From contig CM055104.1 of assembly GCA_029204225.1 (NCBI GenBank), positions 23,887,285 through 23,951,284 on the forward strand: a DNA stretch of 64,000 bases, read 5' to 3'. Under the pieces are notes generated by a model. The model was not told the origin of the DNA. It did no database searches and saw only the letters and a list, made by a program, of their open reading frames with translations. The number at the start of each line of letters is the position of its first letter. Within the stretch, counting starts at the first letter, position 1. Source of the DNA: Diphasiastrum complanatum (Eukaryota; Streptophyta; Lycopodiopsida; Lycopodiales; Lycopodiaceae). The translations under genes and the position numbers were made by a program. This document shows positions 34,291 to 45,103 of the stretch, in pieces.

Positions 34291-35535
34291 CTATACATCA
34301 TGCCAAGCCATGGATTCCAAGGCATTTTGTGCACTTGAAGATACATCAATTAAACTATTAAGTGCATACATAATGTTGCCAAAGACAACTTGTCTTGCTT
34401 GATCTATATGATTGAGCCTAGATGGCTCCATCTTGATACTCATGGTTCTTCTTGGAGCCCTCGGGCCTTGAGCTTGCTGCTCCACTTGACTTGACTCCAA
34501 ACCATCAATGAACTGAATAAGGTGTTGAACCAAAGGTGCTTCTTCAAGTTTACAAATCTTCCACTCTTGAAAGATCACATTTCCACCATTGACAAATTTT
34601 TTGGTTGAAAACAAGTAGATTCTACAATCTCTACTTGAAGAGCAAAACACTACCATGATTCTTATCATTGAAGTAGGATAATATTTGGTCCTTACATTGG
34701 CATGATCATGCACAAAGCATCTGGATACAAAGATTTCCAAAACAAATGATGTTTCATCTTTTATGACTCTATTCAAACTATTACAAAAATAGTTATCCAA
34801 TGAAATTGCTTTATCAACAACAAATGTAGATTTGAAAACATTCAACTTCATAGTCTTTTCATATAAAGTACTAAACATCATCAATCTTAAGGATAAGAAA
34901 CAAGCCACTTCATGTCTACTAATACTATCCAAAAAGTATTCAAAAATAGTAGACTCTCCAATGCTCTCCACCCTTGCAAGATGCACACTTGAATGGAAAA
35001 TTTGCATGCAATTTGACGACTCGGCCTTTGTCATTGAGGACTCCCTTGGAACTCTCATGCTTTGAAGCTGATCCTCAAAATCTTCCTCCTTTTGATGCTC
35101 CTCCTCAATGCAAGCAAGATCACACTTTGCCAAGATCTCCTCTTGAGTGATCTCCTCCTTTGCCAACCTCATTCTTTCAAAAGCAACACTAGCTTCCAAC
35201 TTAAACAATCTTCCATGTTTAAATACCTTTGCAATGCAAACATCATTCTTCAAGATGAAGCAAACACCATGCTTAAAGTGGACATCCAAACCTCTTTCTA
35301 AGAGTAGACCAATGCTAAGCATATTCTTGGTGATTGATGGTACATAAAGGACATTTTCTAGATCCATGCATTTTGAGGATTCTAGACACAAAGACATGGT
35401 GCCAACACCATCTATCCTACACTCTTCGTCATTTGTAGTAAAGACAAACTTTTTAGCAGCATTGAAAGAGTGTAAGGTTGAGAAGAAGTCCTTTTCACAA
35501 GACATGTGGGAGCTAGCCCACTGTCGATCCACCAA
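34291..35535 (-). pseudogene. Copia A2 414-codon pol-derived ORF with unrelated middle
   Basis: A long open frame. Residues ~1-115 are the copia protease-to-integrase linker (SSHMSCEKDFFSTL, NVLYVPSITKNMLSIGLLLE, HGRLFKLEA). Residues ~293-325 resemble the integrase C-terminal block (DCRIYLFSTKKFVNGGNVIF), and residues ~360-400 the linker before RT (QARQVVFGNIMYALNSL). Residues ~121-292 (nt ~35175-34660) match no integrase or RT motif: no zinc ligands, no DDE. RT is absent. It lies one frame from the gag-protease frame (35879-35412, WWIDSG). The foreign part may be captured or fast-diverged; no function is claimed. Confidence 0.65.
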
Positions 35536-36428
35536 TTGTCTCTTGAATTGCTATTGCTTGTTGGTGAGGATGTAGATGCCATCAAGAATACATCTACTTC
35601 ATCTTCCTCCTCCTCCTTTGCAAGGTTTCCTTGTTTGTCCTTCTCCACTTGTGCTCTTAGCCTCTTGTAGCATTCAGCTACATAATGTCCCTTCTTTCCA
35701 CAAAAGAAGCATTTATGCTTTGACTTGTCCTTTGAGCTTGATGCATCATCCTCTTCTTTGGCCTCCTTTGGATGCTTCTTCTTTACATTGGTCTTCTTTT
35801 TGCCCTTGAATGAGAAATTGGCTTTCTCATCGCTATCCTGCAAAGACAAGGAACTCACCCTAGATCTTGCATGGAGCATAATAATACACTGTGAAGTTAT
35901 CTATAGTTGGCAAAGCGTCTTGGATGGCAAAACTTTGGACCAAATTTGCAAAGTCATCTCCTAGACCATTAAAGACAATTTGTACAAGCTCTCCATCATG
36001 AATCTTCTCTCCAATGGAAGCCAACTCTCTATTTTGAGACTTGATTCTGAGTACATAATCCTGTGCACTCTCCTCACTTCTCCTCATGCTTTGCAAAATT
36101 TGATTTCTAAGCATAAGAACTCTAGAAGTGTTGCTAGACTCATAGATTGATTTTAAAGACTCCCAAGCCTCTTTAGCACTAGTACAAGCTATACTTCTCT
36201 CAACAAATCATTGCTCACATTCATCTTCACACAATGAAGTGCAAGCCTAGATCTCTTCTTGTATCTATCTAACTCTTGTGCACCTAGAGGTTCATCGTCA
36301 TCTTCAATCAAGAATTCATAAAGGTCTTGGAGCACCAAAAGTGACTCCATCCTAACCTTCCAAATAGCATAATTTGTATAATTCAATCTCTCAGTAGCTT
36401 CTAGAAGGTATGCTCCAGCAGATCCCAT
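35412..36428 (-). pseudogene. Copia A2 gag
   Basis: ATG at 36428 (MGSAGAYLLEATERLNYTNY). The UBN2-type capsid core is in 36428-36189 and, after a frame break, 36114-35860 (SMRRSEESAQDYVLRIKSQN, GLGDDFANLVQSFAIQDALP). The third frame 35879-35412 carries a Lys-rich region, a clean zinc knuckle CFFCGKKGHYVAEC and the protease start WWIDSG, after which the frame shifts into the 35535-34291 ORF. It is close in sequence to the A1 gag. Confidence 0.85.
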
Positions 36429-38464
36429 CTTACTAGTGATTTTTACAAATAAAAAATAGATTTGATTGACTTGAAACTCACAAAGGTCTCACACTTGCAG
36501 TGTTTCACTCAAATTTGATTTCTAAGCCAACAAATGGACTTATAATCACAAATCTATCACTCCCTCACAAAGCTGGAATGAAGATCTTGTAGCTCTTGGA
36601 TGAGCTTACTATAATTAGCTAGGCCCTCTATCTTTCAACACTCACTCGTGAAACATCAAATTTTGCCACTTGGCCTTGGTTATCACCAATCTGTTCAAGT
36701 TAGAACCACGTTACACAGTACTTTATGTAACTGGGGCTGTTTTACACGAGATGCTATGACATACCTAAATCTGATGGACTCACTCTCAAAAACTAATGTT
36801 TGTCACAAGATTGTTTCCCTTGGTCACCTAAGAGATAAATTCAAATCAATTAATCAGAATGAAATGGCGATTCTCTTTGCAAAAACATCAAAAGTCATGT
36901 TGAAGACTAAAAAATGCCATATTTTATGAAATACGGTATCTCAATGTTTTCAAGGAGTTGGGGCCAACATCACAATAGAATGTTTATGACCCCAAAGTAT
37001 GGCTGCAAGTGCGACATTCAGCTGTTTTTGGGCTGGTTTTCAGTTTTACCGTACTATAAAAGTAAAAAATTTAATATTTATATGCTGCTTATGGGCAATT
37101 TAACGTCTTCAAACTGCTTTGGGGCCATTTTTTTGGGTTGTTTCAAGTTTGAATTCGGTAATCAATCATAAAAAGAAAAAATGGTCATGCTAGAAAATTT
37201 GAAAATGCTGATGATGTGGCATATTCATCGGTATGCAGATTGAAACTTGCCGTATGCGTTCCCGTTTTCTGGGTGACGTATTGAAAATGTTTTTGTATTC
37301 TGGTAACTTGGAACAATGATCCTCAGGTAGATTCTTGGATGAGGTAGCCCACCTAGCCTACTGATCACGAAGATCAAGATTCACATAGATATCTAAGGAG
37401 CTAGTGGCATGTACACTCCACAGAGATAATGACTCTAGGATTTGAAGTCAAATGTTTCATCTTTTGAGTGGTGCATGTATGTTATGCATCACTCAACTGT
37501 CATCTTTCAAAGACAACTGGTGTGCATTTTCGGAGCAATACTACTCAAGCGTGTTACCAGATATGTATCATAGGTGCCTATTCCGGAACGGCATGCGTTC
37601 TGTTCTGGAACTAGACCAATTTTTTTTTCTTCAAAAAATCGTTATTTTCTAACGAAGGAATTGAGATAAGGAATGGAACAGCGATTTTAGGATCGACGTG
37701 AGCTTAAGAACGTGGCTCAGATAGCGATTCTAGGATCAACGTGAGCTCATTCATGTTCGCCAGATCAAGCTGGTCCTTATGATCACCCCGTACTGGCCGT
37801 GGAGGTCGCTCATCCAGATTTCTGATATCTAGCAGGTGGCACTTTAATCATTTAGCCCAGGCAAAGCAGGAATGGCCATGAATGTGATTCCTTTTTCTAC
37901 TCTTGACAGCTATTTTCATATCTAAGATTCTAAATTCCAATCATTTAGATCTCTACAACTCTTTTCAAGTTGGTTTTTCAAAAAACTTTTGTTTACATAT
38001 TTTACTTCGTATTAATTGGGATACTCACCAGCCCAGTATGGATAACCATAGATCAGACCCGGCTATATCTTATATGTAGATTCCCTGATTTGTTGTTGAT
38101 AGTTGATGGCTATCTTACTATATCAATTGATTTTAATTTTGAGCTAATAAAAAAAAACTTTCCAACCCAATACGTTCTGGCCCAAAAGGGTCGAAACGGG
38201 TTTCTAAGATACGTATGTACTATGTATGTAGCTAAGGAAGCTGATGTTGCGTCCGTTCGGACGCGTGTCCGCGTCCCGTCCGGGGCCTGGACGGGTCCTT
38301 TTTTTTTTTTTAATAATTTTCAAATATTTTTTATAGACTTTAAAAAACTAAAAAAAAAAAAAAAATTGGACACGTCCGACCCCTCGTCCAGCGGTCAAAC
38401 GCGTCCGGGTCCGGACGCCGGACGCGGATTGCCCGCGTCCGGCCCGCACGCACATGTCTGGTAC

Positions 38465-38935
38465 TATGTAGTAACTATTGCAGCGGCTCGCAATCCGGAA
38501 GGATCTCGTTCCGAATCGTGCGTTCCGGATCGCGAGCGAAACGTTGTCCCGGAACATATTAGAATTTTCAATTTTTTTTATGTAGGGTCTAGACTTCAGT
38601 AGGTAATTATCACATTCTAATTTCTACAAACTTCAAAGAGAGAGAGAGAGAGAGAGAGAGATACTGTAGGAAATGATTTAATGGTGGAAAATAACTAAAA
38701 GGTAGAAAATCACTCAATGCTTCGAAAATGGACGACAATGGTCTTGAAAAATGATGGCAAACACGATAAATGAACCGCTCTTGAAAAACCCATTCATTTG
38801 ATACCCATATTGGCATTAAAAAAATTTCCAAAAAAAACAAGCATTCCGGGAAACCCTAATGGGAAATCCAGGAACGCGATCCGGAACGCGATCCGGAACG
38901 TGTTTCGGATCGTGGGCTGCAACTTTGTGTAGTAA
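38465..38935. repeat. CpG-rich inverted-repeat element (MITE-like)
   Basis: The left end (38472-38545, TTGCAGCGGCTCGCAATCCG..., GCGTTCCGGATCGCG) pairs imperfectly with the right end (38865-38928, CGCGATCCGGAACGCGATCC...ATCGTGGGCTGCAA). About 320 bp of AT-rich sequence with a (GA)n tract lies between. This organisation suits a small non-autonomous DNA transposon. No confident TSD was found. Confidence 0.5.
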
Positions 38936-39434
38936 TTTCTTCAACAACTAAAAGTAGTGGGAACTTTTTATTGCAAGTTAAAATTGAGTTGTATTCCTGC
39001 CCACGATCCTTCCAGTACCTTGCATTAGTCGCATTTAGAATTTCTTTCCTATTTTAAATCAGTCAAATCAGAATCGGCCGAATTGGCCTATTCGACCCGT
39101 TTGAATTGGTCCTAGGGTTTTTCGAATCAGCGAATCGGTTTTAGGGTTTCAGAACTCAATTTTTTTCGTAATTTAGAAAAGCCGAAAACATAATTGCATA
39201 ATGTATTGATGATAATAGATGTCATGATTGAATTACAAGCATTAAAGATTCCAAATTAGATGTTCAACTGAACCTGTAAATGGCCTACGTACCATATAAT
39301 CCTGGCCATTAATCTCTTCTTAGTTAGATTTATTTAGTGTTGTTGGTTGACGGGCATCGATCCTTCTCATTTCCATTTCTTTTATGTATTGTTTGGTCTT
39401 ATATGCCTTATGAAATGGAAAAGACGTTAAATAA

Positions 39435-39439
<5 letters not shown>

Positions 39440-39476
<37 letters not shown>
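39440..39476. repeat. (CA)n microsatellite
   Basis: Pure CA repeat of about 37 bp. Confidence 0.95.
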
Positions 39477-39479
<3 letters not shown>

Positions 39480-40007
39480 CCATTCCGCTCTCACAATGAA
39501 GAAGAACAAAAAAGGAGAAATCAGGTCTCATGAGGAAAATCTTTTTTCAGGGAAATCTGATTTGGAGATTCAAATCGGCCAAGAATCGCGATTCGATCAG
39601 CATCGAATCGCAATTCAGTGAAACTGTAGTCGCATTTGTTCATGATCCCATTCTTTCAGCTCTTTAGTTCGCATAAAAGGTTCCAATTTTTCATGAGTTC
39701 ATGGTGTATGTGTCTGTGGAAAGTTTTGCAAATACCAGGGATAGTTTGAGTTGTGGGAGCCTCCTTTTGGTGTAATGATCAATTTTTTTTTGTTGTGGAA
39801 ACATGTGGATGGTTGGCTTGTATTTTCAAGACAAATTGCTCAAATGTATTTCCCATCAAATGTGCTGCTGGCTCTGCCATGTGTCTGGATGCCCAAACTT
39901 TTATCTTAAAGCTCTTGGAGATGTGTGAATTTCACAAAACAAGCTCAATCACGAACCTGTTTGTTCATGGTAAGTCTTGCAAAGCTTACAGGTGGCTTTC
40001 GGTACTT

Positions 40008-42347
40008 TCAACAGGTTGATATCTGTGTTCCAGCATCTATTTTCGAGAGGGAGTTTTTCCCAACACATAAAGATTCTTTGCCAGGTGTGTAGTTTCTATT
40101 GATGGCGATAAACTTAATGACTTGCTCCCTCGCAAAGTGATATTGTATCTCAATATGCTTGCTCCTAGCATAGTTTTTGACAATAGAACTTTGATCCATC
40201 ATAAGAATTATCTTCTTCCTAAGAATACATCTCCTTTCAATGATCATGTAAAGCTCAAAATAGAAACAACCATAATTGATATAGAGAATAGTGTCCACTT
40301 GGGATGCTTCACTATTTTTTACATCAATTTTACATATCAAAACGTAACTAGAACATAAAGAATCAAATATTTGCTTGCATGTGTCGTCCTCCTTTGTCCT
40401 TTGTTGCCATGTATCCACAATGATACTCCATGAATGAGCTTCCATCTCCATCTTGCCATAGGATGCCATCATCACTTGATGACTTGGCCATGAATGAGTG
40501 ACATAATGAGCCTCCAATAGATTCATTTCCATCAGCAATACCAGCCAAGAATGCTAGTACAAATCCAACATCAAAACAATGTTCACCAATGTAGCTAGTT
40601 TTACCATATCTTGACAATTTGCACACATCCACATGCAATTGCTCAAACATGAGATAGAACAAGCAAAGTAGACTTGAACAACACTTCCTTGCTGCTCCTT
40701 TGACCTTACTTGAGTCTTCAATATGCTGCAAAATAGATCCATAACATCTTTGCCAATTACCTCTCCTTTGATGCTCTTGACTAGCTCCAAATTGCCAACT
40801 TCCCTTTTGACTAGTTGAAGCACTTTGAGATCAAGCTCTTGATCTTCAACTTGACCATCAAAGTCATTGAACAAAATTTGTTTTCCAGATCCATTACTTG
40901 ATTTTACAGCAAGATAACATCCATCCACTTGCATATCTCCATGTACACAACAAGATCCTCCAAAAGATGTTCCACTCTTCATAAGAGCTTGATACTCAAG
41001 ATCCATTGCTTGGATCCACTCCTCTTCTTTCCTTGCTTGATCTACACTTGTAGGCTCATCCAAAGAGGTTAGGAAAGCAACATAATTTCCAAAAACTACT
41101 TGCTTACCCTTTTGATCATATGTGAGCCTCTCATCAACATCAAGAATGTTAGATCCATCCACTCTACCATCAATCATGCTTGAAGACACTTTTGGAATGT
41201 TCCCCTCATCAAAAATGACATCTCTACCAACAATCACTTTGTTAGTAGAAGGAATGTAAACCTTGTAGGCTTTACTCACCTCACTATATCCAACAAAAAT
41301 ACCTCTTCTTGAAGATGGATCCTCCTTGGTCCTATCATCAAGAGTAATGATGACATAGCATGTGCATCCAAAGGTCCTTAAAAGGTTGACACTCGGCCTC
41401 CTCTTGAATAGCATCTCAAAAGGTGTCCTTCCATCCAAAATAGCACTCGGCCACCTATTGCACAAGAAATCGGCACACAACAAAGCTTGATCCCAAAATG
41501 GTTTGTGAAGATTAGCACTTAACCTCATAGCTTTAGCACTTTCACATAAAGTCCTATTCTTCCTTTTAGCCACTCCATTTTGTTGTGGGGTCATTGATGT
41601 TGTATACTCCCTCTTGATCCCATGCTCATCACAAAAGGCCTTGAACTTGTTAGATATGTACTCACCACCATTGTCACCTCTCAAGCACTTGATCTTTGTA
41701 GAAAATTGGTTCTCCCTTGCATTCTTGAACTTGACAAAGACATCATACAGTTCATACTTCCTCTTTAGTAGATAGATCCAACAAAATCTACTAAAATCAT
41801 CAATGAATGTTACATACATCTTAGCTCCACTATTACTAATTGTAGTAAATCCATGAATATCTGAATGTGCAAATTGAAAAGGCTTTGTAGATCTAGAAAT
41901 AGATCTAGTATAAGGTAGTCTATGTGACATAGACAAAGCACGAGACTCACAAACATGCTTGACATCACTTAAGGAACTTGGAAGACCAATCACAACCTTC
42001 CTCCTTGCCATTACCTCCAATGACTTGAAGTTAAGGTATCTCACCCTTTTGTGCCAAACCTCTTGAATAGAAATTTGCTCCCTTGCAACATATCCAACTT
42101 GGTTAGAAATAACACAAGCATCTAGTTTGAACAAGTTCCCTTGTCTTTTACCTTTTCCAATCAAGACATTCTTCCTTTTAATCACTGCTTTCATACTCAA
42201 AACAAAAGTACTTGGACTTTCTTCATTCTTTTGCAAACAAGAAAATATTTGCCTTCTTAGAGTCAACACTCTAGAAGTAGACTTGGTGACTACTCCAAAT
42301 CTACATGCAAATGCTGAAATTTTGATATGCAATATATAAGCCACCAC
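40008..42347 (-). pseudogene. Copia F integrase ORF fused to unrelated sequence, plus RNase H scrap
   Basis: The open frame 42347-40554 (597 codons, no ATG at its opening) contains a copia integrase. The zinc domain is degraded (VWHKRVRYLNFKSLEVM, where the second Cys pair is lost). Core Asp residues are at ~162 (FAHSDIHG) and ~225 (CLRGDNGGEY), but the catalytic Glu at ~261 is Lys (NGVAKRKNRT, usually NGVAERKNRT). The C-terminal block is VGRDVIFDEG, then WIQAMDLEYQALMK, after which RT should follow. Instead about 140 unrelated codons (nt ~40976-40554) follow. The next frame (40538-40008) ends with an RNase H tail (YARSKHIEIQYHFAREQV). RT is absent. Confidence 0.8.
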
Positions 42348-42559
42348 TTAGGCTGATCCAATGATCCAAAAATCGGCCAGATCCAGTATGTGAATCCAAA
42401 AATCAGAATTGATCAAAATATTGACCTATATAGTGTTTTGATCTACAAAAGCAAAAAAACTCGATTCTGGAGTAGAATCCTCTCTAGCATGCTCTAGACT
42501 TGATATCTTCACCAAATCATTAATAAATCTGATTTTCTCCTTCATAACCTGAAACACAA

Positions 42560-42571
42560 GCTCTGATACCA
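42560..42571 (-). other. Primer-binding site of copia F
   Basis: TGGTATCAGAGC on the minus strand directly at the LTR edge; initiator-Met type. Confidence 0.85.
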
Positions 42572-43211
42572 TGTGAAATATTTCAGATCATTATGATCCA
42601 ATCTATTTGAATGATCTTTGGTTAGAAAGAGAAATACACTACCAATCTCACCAATGTAGAAAAATCAGCATCTACACACAAAATGAGATGCAAACACTAA
42701 TAGAATTTGATCAAACTTGAATGAAATGAAAAATTACTATTGTTGTCCGTACAAAACCATCAAGCCACTGTATTTCACACGTGTGGATCCAAAAATAGCA
42801 AATATAGATCATTCTACACATAGAATTGCAAGCAATCACCAAGATAGTGCACCAATGGATAGTAGAACCCAAGAGAACCATGTATAAGCATGAATTGAGA
42901 TAGAGAAGAGAGAAGATAGCTCTAAATCCTTTTATAACAGGTCCAAACCCTATTTGGCCACTTGGCTTTTCCACCAAAAACGCTAACCCTACTAATTTTG
43001 GGTCTAGATTCAATGTACCCAATTATTCAAATTTGAATCTACTCAAACTCGCATTCTAAATTTTTCACACTTTCAAAAAGTGTTTATTCAAATGAAATCT
43101 AGACTAATGAACTTTGAAAAGTCAATCTCTAAGTCTAAAACAAGTTTTGGCCTCAATATGCCAAATATGAAAATGTAGCAAATATGATGAAACTACAGTG
43201 AATCTTTCACA
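42572..43211 (-). repeat. 5' LTR of copia F
   Basis: 640 bp with TGTGAAATATTTC at 42572 and GAATCTTTCACA ending at 43211, so its ends form the inverted repeat TGTGAAA/TTTCACA. The minus-strand primer site TGGTATCAGAGC (42571-42560) abuts it. No 3' LTR was found near 40 kb. The 42348-42559 gap is leader. Confidence 0.82.
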
Positions 43212-43632
43212 CTTTTGTCCAACTACTTACCGAATTGACCTTGTTTATCAATCGTAACCAGCCTGTATATTCAGAGTACCCTCTTCGATATAGGCATCTC
43301 TGCTAACATGGTTGCAGCCCTAGTTGTTCGTGACACTAGTTGGTCCCCTGATCTCGACATTGGTATGGAAGGTCCATGTTGAGTATGTTTGAGCAACAAA
43401 TGATTATCATCCATGGCACCGGAAACAGCCTATGGTGTGTGCTTCATTAGCATCACATTATTCAGCCATTCAGTCATTATTAATGTATACTTTTTGTTGA
43501 GGTATAACTCCTACATTTGTTTCATCGTAATTACTATAAAATTCCAAAACTCTAATGTCCTATATGTTACAGATTTTTGAGTCCCCTTTTTTTTCTTCGT
43601 ATTGCTGATGTGTCCTTTCTGTTTGTTGTACT

Positions 43633-43643
43633 CACTACTGGAA
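43633..43643. repeat. Possible CACTA terminal motif
   Basis: CACTACTGGAA resembles the 5' terminus of plant CACTA (En/Spm) elements. It lies 1.5 kb left of a TNP2 transposase pseudogene. No matching inverted end was found to the right, so this is only suggestive. Confidence 0.3.
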
Positions 43644-43720
43644 GTCTTCTTCCCAATGGCAGTATAATCTCCATAATAGTGGATATGAAAAATCCACATA
43701 TTTTGCTATCGTAGTGTATA

Positions 43721-44916
43721 CTACGTCGAATTCTCTATAATCCCTTGCCGACCGCGATCTAATCTGGCCTGTTGTTGAATTCCATTATAGTGCACATTGT
43801 TGTGTGCTAACAAAGTATGCTCAGTTTCGTACAGATATTTGGCCGCAAAAAACATGGGTTCCCTGTTAATATTTCGATTCCATCCACATGCTTGACCTTC
43901 ATCCACCCCTGCAAGAATTCCCATGCTAGGACTGCCTGCAACTTTAAATATGACTCCTGCCAGAAGTTGTATAACTCGCTCCGGTCCCATGGCTCATCCC
44001 ATTCCTCGGTGGTGATGTCCCTCATCGCTAGCAAGAATAAATAATCAATATTCCAGGCATGCTCGACATTGTGCAGGAATATCCTGGGTTGCAAAGTGTT
44101 GTACATGTTTTTTACCTCCCTACTCAAATTTGTTCTTGGTCGATTCACGCGTGATTTACATGGTACAACAACCAGGGGTTGATCTTCTGTTGGGTTCCCC
44201 GCAGTTTGGCTATGTTGGTGTTGACTTGTACCCATTTTCACGGAATCATGTTTGAGCTTGAGTTGATCGGTCAATCTCGCAATGTCCACCAGTAGGCCCT
44301 TCGTCTCTTCCTATAACTTTTGACATTCTACGGTGAAGCGTTCCCTGCAAGTCAGACAACTGTTGCTTTAAGTGCTATACATCAGCCATAGATTGTTGCA
44401 GGTTAGCCTGCTCTTGGATTGTCTCTGGGTGTGATAACCAGCCATCACACCTATTTGCAACTGGTTGTAAACCTTGCTTTTCTGCCAATTCTCTTTCAAG
44501 CTGCAAGTTTTTACCTCGCAAGAACCCCTGCTCTTCGACAAACTGCTCTAGCTTGTTTGTGACTCGAGTGCATAGAATGTTGTTTGTCCATTCCTTGAGG
44601 ACGATCGATCCGAACTGGTCTCCCTGCAGTGATGCTATCAGCTGGGATTGCAATAGATCTCTCTCATACTCTGTTACATCCTTGGATGTTTGAATTGCAC
44701 TAACTTCTTTTTGAAGTTTTGTTATTCTATCAAAATATTGTGCATTGCATTCTTGTAGTGTTTTATTATCGTCATCTCGTCGTTTGAGCTGCTCTTGTAT
44801 TCTGCTTATGTGTGCTTCCATTTCCTGCAGCTTTGCCTGATATTGGCATACTTTAGGCCCCTCTTTTTTGGCAATTTGCAAGCGGTCCGTTTGTGGGACA
44901 TACAGAGTATGTCAAT
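43721..44916 (-). pseudogene. Coiled-coil ORF of unknown family, copy 1
   Basis: I do not recognise this family. The N-terminal part (open 44916-44375, no ATG; a TGA lies upstream) is a Glu/Gln/Lys-rich coiled coil (KLQEMEAHISRIQEQLKRRD, VTNKLEQFVEEQG) ending in RCDGWLSHPETIQEQANLQQ. After a stop and frame break at ~44375-44300 it continues (44289-43807) as LVDIARLTDQLKLKHDSVK, a basic stretch RVNRPRTNLSREVKNMY and the hydrophobic/aromatic motif NVEHAWNIDYLFLLAMRDI, then LYNFWQESYLK. It ends around 43721 in frame debris. A related copy lies at 61732-62560 on the other strand. It is divergent from the CACTA pseudogene next door. Host gene, CACTA accessory ORF or another element are all possible. 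Confidence 0.6.
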
Positions 44917-45103
44917 AAAACAATTGCTCCTCCAAATGCTGGTAACCTCTTACATTGTTTTAATACGTCAGCGTTGCATTTGTGGCATTTTGATAGATGG
45001 CTAATTCTCAATTTATCCGATAGTACACATGATAGTACAATGAAAATAGTTGGTGGACCTTGTAACACTAGCCTCTTTCTCCTAAATCGATCACATTGAC
45101 AAT

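Larger units (their letters stand above)
36600..40007. other. Non-coding stretch with inverted repeats and simple repeats
   Basis: No gene was recognised. The frame 37970-38602 runs through poly-T and poly-A tracts and CpG-rich repeats and is not convincing. A 27-bp direct repeat occurs at 37680-37706 and 37723-37749 (AGCGATT.TAGGATC.ACG). CpG-rich inverted repeats lie at about 38240-38460 and 38465-38935. GA and CA tracts are at 38637-38663 and 39440-39476. Confidence 0.6.

Noticed and set aside
37970-38602. 210-codon plus-strand frame
   Set aside because: It crosses poly-T and poly-A tracts and CpG inverted repeats, with runs of Phe and Lys. It has no family signature.
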